From Sphingobium sp. Z007 (GTDB taxonomy: Bacteria; Pseudomonadota; Alphaproteobacteria; Sphingomonadales; Sphingomonadaceae), in the NCBI RefSeq assembly GCF_900013425.1, contig NZ_FBXK01000001.1, positions 532,001 through 596,000 of the forward strand: DNA of 64,000 nucleotides. Direction: 5' to 3'. The translations under genes and the position numbers were made by a program. Below the pieces are notes generated by a model. It ran no database searches. It was not told where the DNA came from and saw only the letters and a list, made by a program, of their open reading frames with translations. Every line of letters begins with the position of its first letter. Positions within the stretch are counted from its first letter, which is position 1. This document shows positions 8,792 through 17,552 of this stretch, piece by piece.

Positions 8792-9780
8792 TGCGTCAGC
8801 TAGTCCTTGCCGACCGCCCGATCGGTCGCCCGGTCGCCGCCACCGACTTTACGATGGTCGATGGGCCCATGCCGGTGCCCGGTCAGGGTCAGATGCTGTT
8901 GGCGACGCGCTGGCTGGGGTTCGAGCCGGCACAAAAGGGGTGGATGGAAAATTTCGGCGGCTATGTCGCGCCGATCGAGCTGGGCGACGTCATGCGCGGC
9001 ATGGGCGTGGCGGAAGTGGTCGTGAGCGAGGGCGGCAAGTTCCCGGTCGGCACGATGGTCGCGGGCATGACCGGCTGGACCGAGGCGCTGGTCAGCGACG
9101 GCACGGGTTTCGACATCTGCCATCCTGATTTGCCGCCGCAAGCCATGCTGGGGTTGCTCGGCATACCGGGCCTGACTGCCTGGGTCGGGCTGCACGACAT
9201 CGGTCGCCCCGTGGCAGGTGACACGGTCCTTGTCTCAGGCGCGGCCGGTGCGACGGGTTCGGTCGCAGGACAACTGGCCAAGATTGCGGGATGCCGGGTG
9301 ATCGGTATCGCCGGTGGTGCTGAAAAATGCGCCTGGCTGGTCGATGAAGCCGGGTTCGACGCCGCGATCGATTATAAGGCGGGCGACGTGTCGAAGCAGC
9401 TCAAGGCGCTGGCCCCCGATGGCGTCGATGTCGTCTATGACAATGTCGGCGGCGACGTGCTGGACGCGATGCTGGCGCGCTTGGCGATCGGCGCGCGGGT
9501 GGTGCTCTGCGGCGGCATCAGTCGTTATGAGCAGGCAGGCAACATCGCGGGACCGGCCAATTATTTCAGCCTGATCCTGCGCCGGGCGACGATGGGCGGG
9601 TTCATCGTTCTGGACCATGAGGCAAGGTGGCCGATGATCCGGGTGCGCTTGGCGGTATTGGCGCTGGCCGGGCGGATCAGCTGGCAGATGGATGTGCTGG
9701 AAGGGCTGGACAATGCCCCGGCGGCGCTGGCGCGGCTGTTTACCGGCGCCAACCGGGGCAAGCAGGTCGTGCGGCTTTGA
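8791..9780 (+). CDS. Zinc-independent MDR family NADP-dependent oxidoreductase
   Basis: Paralogue of the 3903-4916 protein, 329 residues, in the same PTGR/curcumin-reductase-like family. Visible motifs are GLTAWVGLHDIGRP, the cofactor loop SGAAGATGSVAGQLA near residue 150, GCRVIGIAGGAEKC and YDNVGGDVLDAML. It should reduce an activated double bond with NADPH. The start at 8791 overlaps the TGA of the acyl-CoA dehydrogenase gene (TGATG), pointing to translational coupling; an upstream in-frame ATG inside that gene is less likely. It ends the strongly coupled 5096-9780 gene set, with a SnoaL gene 34 bases later. Confidence 0.9.
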   Translation: MRQLVLADRPIGRPVAATDFTMVDGPMPVPGQGQMLLATRWLGFEPAQKGWMENFGGYVAPIELGDVMRGMGVAEVVVSEGGKFPVGTMVAGMTGWTEALVSDGTGFDICHPDLPPQAMLGLLGIPGLTAWVGLHDIGRPVAGDTVLVSGAAGATGSVAGQLAKIAGCRVIGIAGGAEKCAWLVDEAGFDAAIDYKAGDVSKQLKALAPDGVDVVYDNVGGDVLDAMLARLAIGARVVLCGGISRYEQAGNIAGPANYFSLILRRATMGGFIVLDHEARWPMIRVRLAVLALAGRISWQMDVLEGLDNAPAALARLFTGANRGKQVVRL

Positions 9781-9814
9781 CCATGATTTGATCGTTCGAA
9801 CAAGGAGATAAGCC

Positions 9815-10264
9815 ATGCCCACTAATCCCCGATCCATAGTAGAGAAATGGTATCGCAGCCTCTCCGCGATGGACATTGATGGGTTTGCAGCGACGTTGCA
9901 CGATGACTTTATCAATAATGTCGTCGGTCGAACTGCGGTGTCGGGGCGTTCCTACGGCAAGCGGCAATTGTTCGATGAAGTTTTCCCGCTGGTCATGGCC
10001 AATCTCGTCCCCGGCACCGTCAATCTGGCCCGCCGCTATCGCATCATGGCCGTGGATGGCCCGACCGTGGTCGGCATGATGGAAGGCGGCGCTGAAACAA
10101 AGGATGGCGAACGCTACGAGCAGACCTATTGCCAGATATTCCGCGTCGAAGACGGCACCATCCGTGAAATCTGGGAATTTTTCGACACAATGCAGGCGCA
10201 AGTCCGACTTTTCGGCCATCCCGCCGATCCGGGGCAGGCAGTGGCTGATCCGCTTCGCTTCTAG
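9815..10264 (+). CDS. SnoaL-like / NTF2-fold protein
   Basis: Protein of 149 residues with the NTF2/SnoaL-fold pattern: initial helix VEKWYRSLSAMDIDGFAATL, then HDDFINNVVGRTAVSGRSYG and later strands YCQIFRVEDGTIREIWEFFD. An AAGGAG ribosome site precedes the ATG. It is the last gene of the rightward run and its stop codon overlaps the stop of the convergent MDR gene (10261). A role as isomerase, cyclase or dehydratase on a pathway intermediate is plausible, but no specific reaction can be assigned. Confidence 0.8.
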   Translation: MPTNPRSIVEKWYRSLSAMDIDGFAATLHDDFINNVVGRTAVSGRSYGKRQLFDEVFPLVMANLVPGTVNLARRYRIMAVDGPTVVGMMEGGAETKDGERYEQTYCQIFRVEDGTIREIWEFFDTMQAQVRLFGHPADPGQAVADPLRF

Positions 10265-11271
10265 ATCAGCTTCAGGATCATCTTGCCCTGGTTGCTGCCC
10301 TCGAACAGCCGCATGAACGCGGCGAAGGCATTGTCGATGCCTTCGTCGATATGTTCGTCGAACCGCAGCTTGCCCTCACCCACCAGTTTTGCCATCGCCA
10401 TGCCGCCCTCGGCGAACCGATCGAGAAATTCGCTGATCAGGAAGCCGCGAATGGTCGCCGTCCGCGCGATCAGCTTCCACAGGTTGCGGGTGCCATAGGG
10501 CGCGCCATTATATTCCGATATCAGGCCGCACAGGGCGATGCGCGCATGATCGTTGATATGTTCCAGCGTCGCGTCCAGGCCGATGCCGCCGACATTTTCG
10601 AACACCAGGTCGATGCCGTCCGGGCAGGCTTCCCCGATCGCGGCCGTCAGCGCATCGACATCCTTGCCGCGATAATCGACCGCCGCGTCAAAACCATAGT
10701 CTTCGATCAGGCGGCGGCATTTGTCCGGTCCGCCTGCGATGCCGACGACCCGTGCGCCCGCGAGTTTGCCCAGTTGCCCCACGAGCGATCCAACGGCGCC
10801 GGCCGCGCCGCTGATGAGGAAAGTTTCGCCTGCCTGGGGCTTCAATATGTCGTTCACCCCGAAATAGGCGGTCAACCCGACAGCGCCCATGACGGAGAGA
10901 TAATGGGTGACGGACGGAACGAGGCTGGGGTCAATCAGGCTGGTAAAGCCGCCTTTGCGCGCCACCGAGTATTGCTCGATCTTGTTGAGGCCCATCACCC
11001 AGTCGCCCGGCGCGAAGCCGTCCAGATTGCTGGCCTCCACCACGCCCACCGTGGTCGCCCGCACCGCGTCGCCAAGGTCCACCGGCGGCAGGTAGCTGGG
11101 CACATCGTCCAGCCAGCCCCGGATAGCCGGGTCGATCGAGGCATAATGGTTGCGCACCAGCATTTCGTCGGGACCGATCGCGGGGACGGGTTCATCGACC
11201 AGCGTGAAATCGCCGGGTTTAATGAGGCCGTCGGGCCGGGAGGTCAGGAGGAAGCGGCGGTTGATGGTCAT
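10261..11271 (-). CDS. Zinc-independent MDR family NADP-dependent oxidoreductase
   Basis: Third paralogue of the MDR family in the block, 336 residues. It has the paired-loop motif SGAAGAVGSLVGQLGKLAGA, ARVVGIAGGPDKCRRL, FENVGGIGLDATLEHI and an EYNGAPYGTRNLWK segment typical of PTGR-like reductases. The start is set at the ATG at 11271 because the residues before it (Arg/Ala-rich) do not resemble the family and the preceding gene ends only 4 bases upstream. It forms a leftward operon with the two SnoaL-like genes behind it. Three copies suggest three successive or alternative enoyl/enone reductions. Confidence 0.9.
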   Translation of the reverse strand: MTINRRFLLTSRPDGLIKPGDFTLVDEPVPAIGPDEMLVRNHYASIDPAIRGWLDDVPSYLPPVDLGDAVRATTVGVVEASNLDGFAPGDWVMGLNKIEQYSVARKGGFTSLIDPSLVPSVTHYLSVMGAVGLTAYFGVNDILKPQAGETFLISGAAGAVGSLVGQLGKLAGARVVGIAGGPDKCRRLIEDYGFDAAVDYRGKDVDALTAAIGEACPDGIDLVFENVGGIGLDATLEHINDHARIALCGLISEYNGAPYGTRNLWKLIARTATIRGFLISEFLDRFAEGGMAMAKLVGEGKLRFDEHIDEGIDNAFAAFMRLFEGSNQGKMILKLI

Positions 11272-11275
11272 GTCG

Positions 11276-11824
11276 TCAGCGTCCCGATGTGCCCGACGCC
11301 CAATCGCGCGTCTGGCTGAAATCCGTGCCGTTGCGGCCCGACAGATGGACGAGCGGCATGCCCGCCATGAAGGCGTCGCTCGGCGCATCCTTGCGCGCCC
11401 AGTCGATCAGTTCGCGGCGACGCTGGATCGCCCACTTGTCGTCCTTACAGCTATATTCGTCGATATAGCGGCCCGCCATGAACAGGTCATAGGGTTCGCC
11501 CTCCTCGATCAGCCGGTGCCAAGCGAAGAAATAGACCTCACCGCTGCCGGTCCCGGCTTTGGCGTCCACCTCGATGTCCATCTGGCCGATGATATGCTGG
11601 CTCCCGCCCATGCCCGCAAGGAAGCCCTGCGCGAAATCGGTATAGGCACGCGGTCCGCCGCGCAGCAGGCCGCAATCGACGTCGGAATCGGCGTGAAAGG
11701 CTGACATCTGAAGCGCATGATCGAGCCGGTCCTGCCCGCGCATATAGGCGAATATGGCCTTTTGAATGTCGCGGCGCGCGGCCAGGTTGCGGATTTCGGC
11801 TTCGAGGTCCATCCTATCTTCCAT
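11276..11824 (-). CDS. SnoaL-like protein
   Basis: 182 residues with a SnoaL_4-type domain: helix EAEIRNLAARRDIQKAIFAY, MRGQDRLDHALQMSAFHADSD, then YFFAWHRLIEEGEPYDLFM and AGRYIDEYSCKDDKWAIQRR. In related proteins this AGRYID-W-I pattern forms the back wall of the cone pocket. The length and motif pattern also resemble beta subunits of ring-hydroxylating dioxygenases, which share the fold, so a structural role beside a Rieske alpha subunit cannot be excluded. The next gene upstream is another SnoaL-like gene (4 bases away or less), downstream is an MDR reductase. Confidence 0.8.
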   Translation of the reverse strand: MEDRMDLEAEIRNLAARRDIQKAIFAYMRGQDRLDHALQMSAFHADSDVDCGLLRGGPRAYTDFAQGFLAGMGGSQHIIGQMDIEVDAKAGTGSGEVYFFAWHRLIEEGEPYDLFMAGRYIDEYSCKDDKWAIQRRRELIDWARKDAPSDAFMAGMPLVHLSGRNGTDFSQTRDWASGTSGR

Positions 11825-11827
11825 GCG

Positions 11828-12367
11828 TCAATGCCATCGCGCCGCAGGATGGCTGCCTAAGCCCTGTGTGGCCGACGGCGCATCGTCGGTGCAGCTGGTC
11901 CCGTCGATCCGGCTCCATTCGCTGACGAATGTGCGGGCCGCGAACTTCCAGATACCATCGCGCCGGGTGAACCGATCGAGATAGCGGCCGCCGGTCAGCA
12001 TTTCCGATTTGCCCCGGTCCAGGTCGGTCATGGTCGACACCGCGACGACATAGGTTTCCCCCATCGCGGTGTCGCCGGTCACCTCTATCGATTGGTGATC
12101 GATGCTGTGTAGGGTTTGGTCGAACACCGCGCGAACGATCGTGCAGATTTCGCTCGCGAATTGCTGACCATTGCCCTCAAAAGCGCCGCAGATTACGATG
12201 CTGTCGTCATGAAATATGCTTTTCAGCAGCGCTTCATCGGCACGATCGACACCCCGGCAATAGGCCAACGTCAGTTCGGCGATCTGCCGGTGCGACAGGG
12301 CTTGGTCGGTGGTCATGTCCTGCGCGCCAGGGGTCCCGCATTGGCCCCCGGTGACAGGCGCGACCAT
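11828..12367 (-). CDS. SnoaL-like protein
   Basis: About 179 residues, related to its downstream neighbour: TLAYCRGVDRADEALLKSIF, HDDSIVICGAFEGNGQQFA, then MGETYVVAVSTMTDLDRG and GGRYLDRFTRRDGIWKFAAR. I place the start at the ATG at 12367 because GAGGAG lies 5 bases upstream; a later ATG at 12316 would remove an N-terminal stretch that has no family match and is also possible. It is first in the leftward SnoaL-SnoaL-MDR operon, directly downstream of the TBDR gene. Function is unknown beyond the fold. Confidence 0.78.
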   Translation of the reverse strand: MVAPVTGGQCGTPGAQDMTTDQALSHRQIAELTLAYCRGVDRADEALLKSIFHDDSIVICGAFEGNGQQFASEICTIVRAVFDQTLHSIDHQSIEVTGDTAMGETYVVAVSTMTDLDRGKSEMLTGGRYLDRFTRRDGIWKFAARTFVSEWSRIDGTSCTDDAPSATQGLGSHPAARWH

Positions 12368-12412
12368 GCCTGCTCCTCTACACATGATGCGTATCGCCCG
12401 CCGAAACGTGCA

Positions 12413-14701
12413 TCAGAATTGATAGCCAAATTGCAGGCCATAGGTCCGCGGCTCACGCGCCGAGGAGAAGGAGAAGAGGCCCGCGACGGTCAGCGCCGCA
12501 TTGGGACCGCGATCATCGGCCAGGTTGCGGCCATAGGCCGTCACCCGCGCCTTGTGCCCGTTGAGGTCGAACTCGAGCGTGGCGCTGGCGTCGAGCAGGC
12601 CCTGGCGATCCGATCGCACGCGCGGATCATTGCCGTTGACGATGATGACGCCATTGCTGCCGGTCGTCGTAGGCCCTTGGGAAATCTGCTGGTCGTAGGG
12701 CGCAATGTTCCGGTAGCTGACGTTAAACTTCGCCTCGCCAAAGCTGACCGGCACGACATAGTCGGCCGTCAAGGACAGTGTCTCGCGCGGATTGTAGATC
12801 AGGTTATTGGCCGAATAGTCGAAGGTCGTCAGCACTCCGCCGACAGGCGCCTGGGTGATGAAGTCCTTGAACTTGGATCGCAGCAGGCCAAGCGAGGCGG
12901 TGAGCGTCAAACCCGTCACCGGCTTGGCGATCAATTCCGCCTCGATCCCCTTGATCCGCGCCGAACCGACGTTGGTCACGACCGTTTCGTTGCCGATGCC
13001 GCCGGAAATCGGGATCGTCGTATTCTGCTGCAGGTCGCTATAGTCGGAATAGAAGCCCGCGACGTTGAACAGCAGCCGCTTGTCGAGGAAAGCGCTCTTG
13101 AAACCGACTTCGTAGGAATCCACTGTTTCCGCGCCATAGGGCGTGGTCGATGAAATCAGCGTCTGCCCGCGTCCCGACAGGCCGCCGGCCCGATAGCCGC
13201 GCGACCAGGACGCATAGACCATCAGATCGTCGGTAGGGCGATAGTCCAGACCGATCTTGGGCGTGAACTTGCTACCGGTATAGCCAGCCTTGGGGAATTG
13301 GTTGGGCGCGACGAAATTATAATTGGTTTTCTTGTCATGGGTCCAGCGGCCGCCGAAGGACAGGCGCACCTTGTCCACCACCTGCAGGTTGAAGTCGCCG
13401 AAGAAGGCGTAGGATTGCGACGTGCCGGTAATCACCTGGGTCGGGGCGGGGAAGGTCGCGAAGGTGGTTTCCTGCGTCAGATTATATTTGGAATCGTAGA
13501 AATAGGCGCCCACGACATAGTCGAACCCGTCGCTGATCTTGCCCGCAGCCCGCAATTCCTGGCTGAACTGGCGGAAATCCTGCACGCGGCGCACATAATA
13601 GAGATTGGCGCTGGTGGAATCGAAGTCCTGCGTCTGGTCCTCGTCCGATTTGCGATAGCCGGTGATCGACGTCAGCTTGACCCCGCCCAGGTCCAGATTC
13701 ATCTCCAGCGTCGCGGCGGGCGCGCTATAATGCGACGCGGTGGGGCTGCCGAAGACGGTGTAGAGGTCCGATGTCGTGTTGCGATTGCACTGATCGGCCG
13801 GCGCGGCAGCGACCAGGCCGGGCGCGCCGATCACCGCGTCCAATATGGCCTGGTTGCAAAAGGCTTCGCTGCCGTTCGAAATGCTCGAATTGACCGGTTC
13901 GAAATCCTGCACCTGCTTTTCCAAGGTCAGCAGCGCGTCGAAATTGCTGGACGGGGTGAACAGGAAGCTGGCGCCGAAATTCTCGTTATTGCTTTTGCCC
14001 ACCCGCTTGTTGCGGATGGCGTTGTAATAATAACCGTCGCTCTGGTTGTGGAAGTAAAAGGCCTTGGCGGCCAGAACACCCTCCACGATCGGCACGTTGA
14101 CGACGGCGCGGCCTGCCCAGCTGTCATAATTGCCATAGCTCAGTTCGAATTTGCCGCCCCATTCGCCGGTCGGGCGCGTGCGGCGGATGTTGATGACACC
14201 GCCGATCGTGTTGCGGCCGAACAAGGTGCCCTGTGGCCCGCGCAGCACTTCGATCTGGCTGATGTCGAAGAAATCGAAGAATTGCCCGGTATTGGTGCCG
14301 ATGAACACCCCATCCACGACGACGCCGACGGTCGGTTCGAAGGATTTTTCGACGTCGGCGAAGGTCAGGCCGCGGATCGACACGTTGGCGGCTGCCGCGC
14401 CGCTATTCTGGTTGGTGATAAGGACGTTCGGCGCCGCGCCCTGCAAGTCGCCGATATTGATCGCGGCCTTGTTTTCTAGCTGGCTGGGCGAGAAGGCGGT
14501 GATTGCGATCGGGGTCTGCTGCAATGTCTCGTCGCGGCGGCGGGCGGTGACCACGATGTCCTGGATCTGGCCGGTTTCCAACTGGGGCGCGGCGGCGTCC
14601 TGCGCCATCGCCGGTGCACCAAGCGCGGCGCAGGCTAGTACGGACAGCGCGCAGCCGCTCAGCAAACCCAATGTAGGCATGTTCTTCCTGTCGGTCATCA
14701 C
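12413..14701 (-). CDS. TonB-dependent receptor (complete)
   Basis: Outer-membrane receptor of 762 residues. An N-terminal signal peptide (LLSGCALSVLACAALGAPAMA) is followed by a TonB-box-like region (DIVVTARRRDETLQQTPIAI) and the plug domain with VSIRGLTF, VLRGPQGTLFGRNTIGGVIN. The barrel follows to the end at YGLQFGYQF. It imports a substrate too large or scarce for porins, using TonB energy. It heads the leftward set of SnoaL and MDR genes and is divergent from the GMC oxidoreductase gene, so its cargo is probably a substrate of this block. The substrate is not evident. Confidence 0.94.
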   Translation of the reverse strand: MMTDRKNMPTLGLLSGCALSVLACAALGAPAMAQDAAAPQLETGQIQDIVVTARRRDETLQQTPIAITAFSPSQLENKAAINIGDLQGAAPNVLITNQNSGAAAANVSIRGLTFADVEKSFEPTVGVVVDGVFIGTNTGQFFDFFDISQIEVLRGPQGTLFGRNTIGGVINIRRTRPTGEWGGKFELSYGNYDSWAGRAVVNVPIVEGVLAAKAFYFHNQSDGYYYNAIRNKRVGKSNNENFGASFLFTPSSNFDALLTLEKQVQDFEPVNSSISNGSEAFCNQAILDAVIGAPGLVAAAPADQCNRNTTSDLYTVFGSPTASHYSAPAATLEMNLDLGGVKLTSITGYRKSDEDQTQDFDSTSANLYYVRRVQDFRQFSQELRAAGKISDGFDYVVGAYFYDSKYNLTQETTFATFPAPTQVITGTSQSYAFFGDFNLQVVDKVRLSFGGRWTHDKKTNYNFVAPNQFPKAGYTGSKFTPKIGLDYRPTDDLMVYASWSRGYRAGGLSGRGQTLISSTTPYGAETVDSYEVGFKSAFLDKRLLFNVAGFYSDYSDLQQNTTIPISGGIGNETVVTNVGSARIKGIEAELIAKPVTGLTLTASLGLLRSKFKDFITQAPVGGVLTTFDYSANNLIYNPRETLSLTADYVVPVSFGEAKFNVSYRNIAPYDQQISQGPTTTGSNGVIIVNGNDPRVRSDRQGLLDASATLEFDLNGHKARVTAYGRNLADDRGPNAALTVAGLFSFSSAREPRTYGLQFGYQF

Positions 14702-14855
14702 CGTCTCCCTGTTGTTCTTATGTCAGCCGCCAAGGCTGTATTTGTAATGCACGTTATGCGGGGGCGACGGCCGCTCACAACCTCAACAAAACACTAGGGT
14801 CGTTACGGCGACCGACAGGTCGGCCTGATGTTTCGACTAGCTGACAGGCAGCGAC

Positions 14856-14868
14856 ATCATCCGATGAT
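14856..14868. promoter_or_regulatory. Palindrome in divergent promoter region
   Basis: ATCATCCGATGAT is a 13-base palindrome (ATCATC/GATGAT around one base) lying 31 bases before the GMC start, in the 197-base gap between the divergent TBDR and GMC genes. CCGAC-AG-GTCGG at 14812-14823 is a second small inverted repeat. Both are candidates for operator sites; the rest of the gap shows nothing else recognisable. Confidence 0.3.
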
Positions 14869-14898
14869 ACCCATAGAATCAGATAAGGAGAGGGCGTT

Positions 14899-16533
14899 TT
14901 GGCCGATCAGTTCGATTATATCGTCATCGGCGCGGGGTCGGCCGGGTGCGTGCTGGCCGAAAGACTGTCCGCCGATCCGCGCAACCGGGTGCTGTTGCTG
15001 GAAGCGGGCGGGCAGGACAGCAGCTTTCTGATCCATATGCCCAAGGGGCTGGGCAAGCTGGTGCTCGATCCCAACCATGCCTGGCATTATCCGGTCGATC
15101 AGCCGCGCGAACCGGGCATGCCCGCGTCCGAATTATGGATACGCGGCAAAGTGCTGGGCGGCTCCAGCTCGATCAACGGCATGATCTATGTGCGCGGCCA
15201 GCCGGAGGATTATGCCGACTGGGAAGCCAAGGGCGCGACCGGTTGGGGCTGGCCAACCATGAAGCAGGCGTTCATGGCAATCGAGGATCATGAACTGGGC
15301 GCCGACGACCAGCGCGGGGCGGGCGGCCCAGTCCATATCAGCACGGGCAAATTCCGCTATCCCGTGGCCGAAGCGCTGATCGAAGCGGGCGAGCAGATGG
15401 GGCTGGCGCGCAAGGAGGATCTCAACCGGGAGGATCAGGAGGGCGTGGGCTATTACGCCCATAATATCAAGAACGGCCGCCGTCAGAGCGCGGCGGTGGT
15501 GTTCCTGGACCCCGCGCGAAAGCGGCCTAACCTCAAGATCGAGCCGGGCCTATTGGTCGAACGCATCGTGGTGGAGAATGGCGTGGCGATTGGCGTCGTC
15601 GGCCGTCGCGGCCATGATTTGCTGACCTTCCATTGCACTGGCGAAGTGATCCTGTCGGCGGGCGCGATCAACAGTCCCAAGCTATTGCAATTGTCCGGCA
15701 TCGGCCCGGCCGATCACCTGCGATCACTGGGCATCGCCGTCGTAACCGACAGCCCGGATGTCGGATCGCGGATGCGCGATCATCTGGGCATTTCGCTGCC
15801 CTATCGGCTGAAGGGCGATCCGGGCATCAACCGGCGTTTCCACGGGCTGGGCCTGATGGCCAGCGTCGCGCAATATTTTCTGACCCGCAAGGGACCGATG
15901 GCTACCGGACCATTCGAAGTTGGCGCGTTCGTGCGGACGGAACCCGATGTCGATCGACCCGACGCACAGCTCTATATGGGCGGCTTCACTTTCGCGCGGA
16001 GCGACGATAATTTCCCCGTCCCGCTCGCCGATGTCGAACGCCTGCCGGGTCTGACGATCTACGGCCAGCTTTTGCGCCTGACCAGCGAGGGCAGCATTAT
16101 GGCGCGCTCGCCCGATCCTGCCGCGCCGCCGGTCATCACGCCCAACTGGCTGACGACGCCGGAGGATGAACATGCCGCGGTCGCGATGGTGCGCTATATG
16201 CGCCGCTATATGCAGCAGCCGGCCCTGAAACCCTATGTCGGGGAAGAACTGGTGCCGGGCATCGCCTGCCAGAGCGATGCCGAGATACTCAGCGCCTTTC
16301 GCCGTCTGTCGCTGTGCGGCACCCATGCAGTCGCGACCTGCCGCATGGGCAGCGATAATGCGGCGGTGGTGGACGACCGCCTGCGCGTGCGCGGCGTGTC
16401 CGGCCTGCGCGTGGTGGATTGTTCCGTTATGCCATCGCCAGTGTCGGGCAACACCAACGGTCCGGTCATGGCGCTCGCCTGGCACGCGGCCAGCCTGATC
16501 GCGGCGGATGCGCGCCGGTCGGTCGCGGCATGA
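14899..16533 (+). CDS. GMC family FAD-dependent oxidoreductase (choline dehydrogenase-like)
   Basis: Flavoprotein alcohol dehydrogenase/oxidase of 544 residues. The N-terminal dinucleotide motif is YIVIGAGSAGCVLAERLS, GMC signature 1 is GGSSSINGMIYVRG near residue 95, and signature 2 is GAINSPKLLQLSGIGP near residue 255. The C-terminal catalytic region has GTHAVATCRMG with the conserved His and SGNTNGPVMALAWHAA. It would oxidise a primary or secondary alcohol. The start is a TTG at 14899 preceded by AAGGAGAGG, since no suitable ATG exists. Its stop overlaps the ATG of the VOC gene downstream. Confidence 0.93.
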   Translation: MADQFDYIVIGAGSAGCVLAERLSADPRNRVLLLEAGGQDSSFLIHMPKGLGKLVLDPNHAWHYPVDQPREPGMPASELWIRGKVLGGSSSINGMIYVRGQPEDYADWEAKGATGWGWPTMKQAFMAIEDHELGADDQRGAGGPVHISTGKFRYPVAEALIEAGEQMGLARKEDLNREDQEGVGYYAHNIKNGRRQSAAVVFLDPARKRPNLKIEPGLLVERIVVENGVAIGVVGRRGHDLLTFHCTGEVILSAGAINSPKLLQLSGIGPADHLRSLGIAVVTDSPDVGSRMRDHLGISLPYRLKGDPGINRRFHGLGLMASVAQYFLTRKGPMATGPFEVGAFVRTEPDVDRPDAQLYMGGFTFARSDDNFPVPLADVERLPGLTIYGQLLRLTSEGSIMARSPDPAAPPVITPNWLTTPEDEHAAVAMVRYMRRYMQQPALKPYVGEELVPGIACQSDAEILSAFRRLSLCGTHAVATCRMGSDNAAVVDDRLRVRGVSGLRVVDCSVMPSPVSGNTNGPVMALAWHAASLIAADARRSVAA

Positions 16534-17057
16534 TCGCTGGGTTGCCGATCCGGCAAATCGCCTATTTCGTCCAGGATGTGCGCGCGGCCGCTATCGCCCA
16601 TGCCGCGACTTTCGGGTCCGGTCCCTATTTCGTGGCGGATCATATCCCACTAAAACGCTGCCTGCATCGCGGCGTGGCGGCGCCGCTCGACCATAGTTCC
16701 GCCTATGGTCAGTGGAACGACCTGATGATCGAATTCGTGCAGCAGAATAATGTCGGCCCTTCCGTCTTCCACGATATGTTCGCGCCGGGGGAGGAGGGGT
16801 TCCACCATGTCGCGCTGATCGTCGATGATCTGGAAAGCGCGCGCACCGCTTGCGAACAGGCCGGGTTCGCGACCGCGCTGGAGGCGGAGATGAACGACGG
16901 CTTCCGCTTTCTGATGATGGACGCGGTCGCGCGCTACGGCCACATGATCGAGCTTTACGAAGGCGCGCCGGTGCTGACCGACTTCTATGATTCCGTAAAG
17001 CAAGCATCGGTCGGTTTCGACGGCCGCGACGTGATCCGGCCTATCAGCATGGGCTGA
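16530..17057 (+). CDS. VOC family protein (glyoxalase/extradiol fold)
   Basis: 175 residues with two beta-alpha-beta-beta-beta modules: QIAYFVQDVRAAAIAHAATF at the start and EGFHHVALIVDDLESARTAC in the middle, the latter carrying a likely metal-binding His, with MIELYEG supplying a Glu at the end. The start ATG overlaps the stop of the GMC gene. It belongs to the same subgroup as the 17553-18077 protein (both have the GPxF segment, the FHDM-G-HHVAL segment and a trailing tail). A lyase, epimerase or dioxygenase reaction on the GMC product is possible; none can be named. Confidence 0.82.
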   Translation: MIAGLPIRQIAYFVQDVRAAAIAHAATFGSGPYFVADHIPLKRCLHRGVAAPLDHSSAYGQWNDLMIEFVQQNNVGPSVFHDMFAPGEEGFHHVALIVDDLESARTACEQAGFATALEAEMNDGFRFLMMDAVARYGHMIELYEGAPVLTDFYDSVKQASVGFDGRDVIRPISMG

Positions 17058-17066
17058 TGATCCAGG

Positions 17067-17525
17067 TTACTCGCCCAACCAGTCGTCGATCACCGGTTTC
17101 AGGTCGGTCGAAATCAGCTCGACCAGCAATCCGGGCACCGGCGGCGCGACATAGGCGATCAGCCCATAGCCTTCTTCCGGCGACGCGCCAGCCGCAACCA
17201 CGCGCCAGCCTTCGCCGACCATCCGGTCCGTCTCGCTTTTCAGGTCATCGACCCAGATGCCGACATGCCGCGCGTCCGGCGCGCGATCGGGATCGTAGAA
17301 GGGACCGGTTCCCTGCACCAGTTCCAGATGATGCGGGCCGCCTAGCGAATAGGTCGCCTTCACATGCACCTCATGCGATCCAGCTTCCGGCGTCCAGAAG
17401 GGCAGGGGATCGAAATGCCGCACCGGCGCCCATGCCAGCCCCAGCGCCGGGCCGAACAGCGCCATCGCGGCGTCGATATCGCCCACGGCCATGCCGGTAT
17501 GATGAAAGCGTTGCAGGTCGATCAT
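17067..17525 (-). CDS. VOC family protein (glyoxalase-like)
   Basis: 152-residue VOC protein: LQRFHHTGMAVGDIDAAMAL with metal-ligand-type His, then HHLELVQGTGPFYDP and ARHVGIWVDDLKSETDRM, ending LLVELISTDLKP with the terminal Glu. The pattern resembles methylmalonyl-CoA epimerase and glyoxalase relatives. The ATG at 17525 has GAAAGG about 10 bases upstream; a TTG two codons earlier is an alternative. It is second in a leftward two-gene operon behind another VOC gene and convergent with the GMC-VOC pair. Confidence 0.82.
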   Translation of the reverse strand: MIDLQRFHHTGMAVGDIDAAMALFGPALGLAWAPVRHFDPLPFWTPEAGSHEVHVKATYSLGGPHHLELVQGTGPFYDPDRAPDARHVGIWVDDLKSETDRMVGEGWRVVAAGASPEEGYGLIAYVAPPVPGLLVELISTDLKPVIDDWLGE

Positions 17526-17552
17526 GGGCAAAGGCCTTTCGCGGCATGGGGG

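Noticed and set aside
9815..12367. SnoaL-like proteins as ring-hydroxylating dioxygenase beta subunits
   Set aside because: They share the fold, but none is next to a Rieske alpha gene and the SnoaL match is at least as good; left as a possibility only.
13298..14479. Open frame of 393 residues antisense to the TBDR
   Set aside because: Low-complexity Gly/Ala/Arg/Val composition, lies inside a clear TBDR gene, no start signal.
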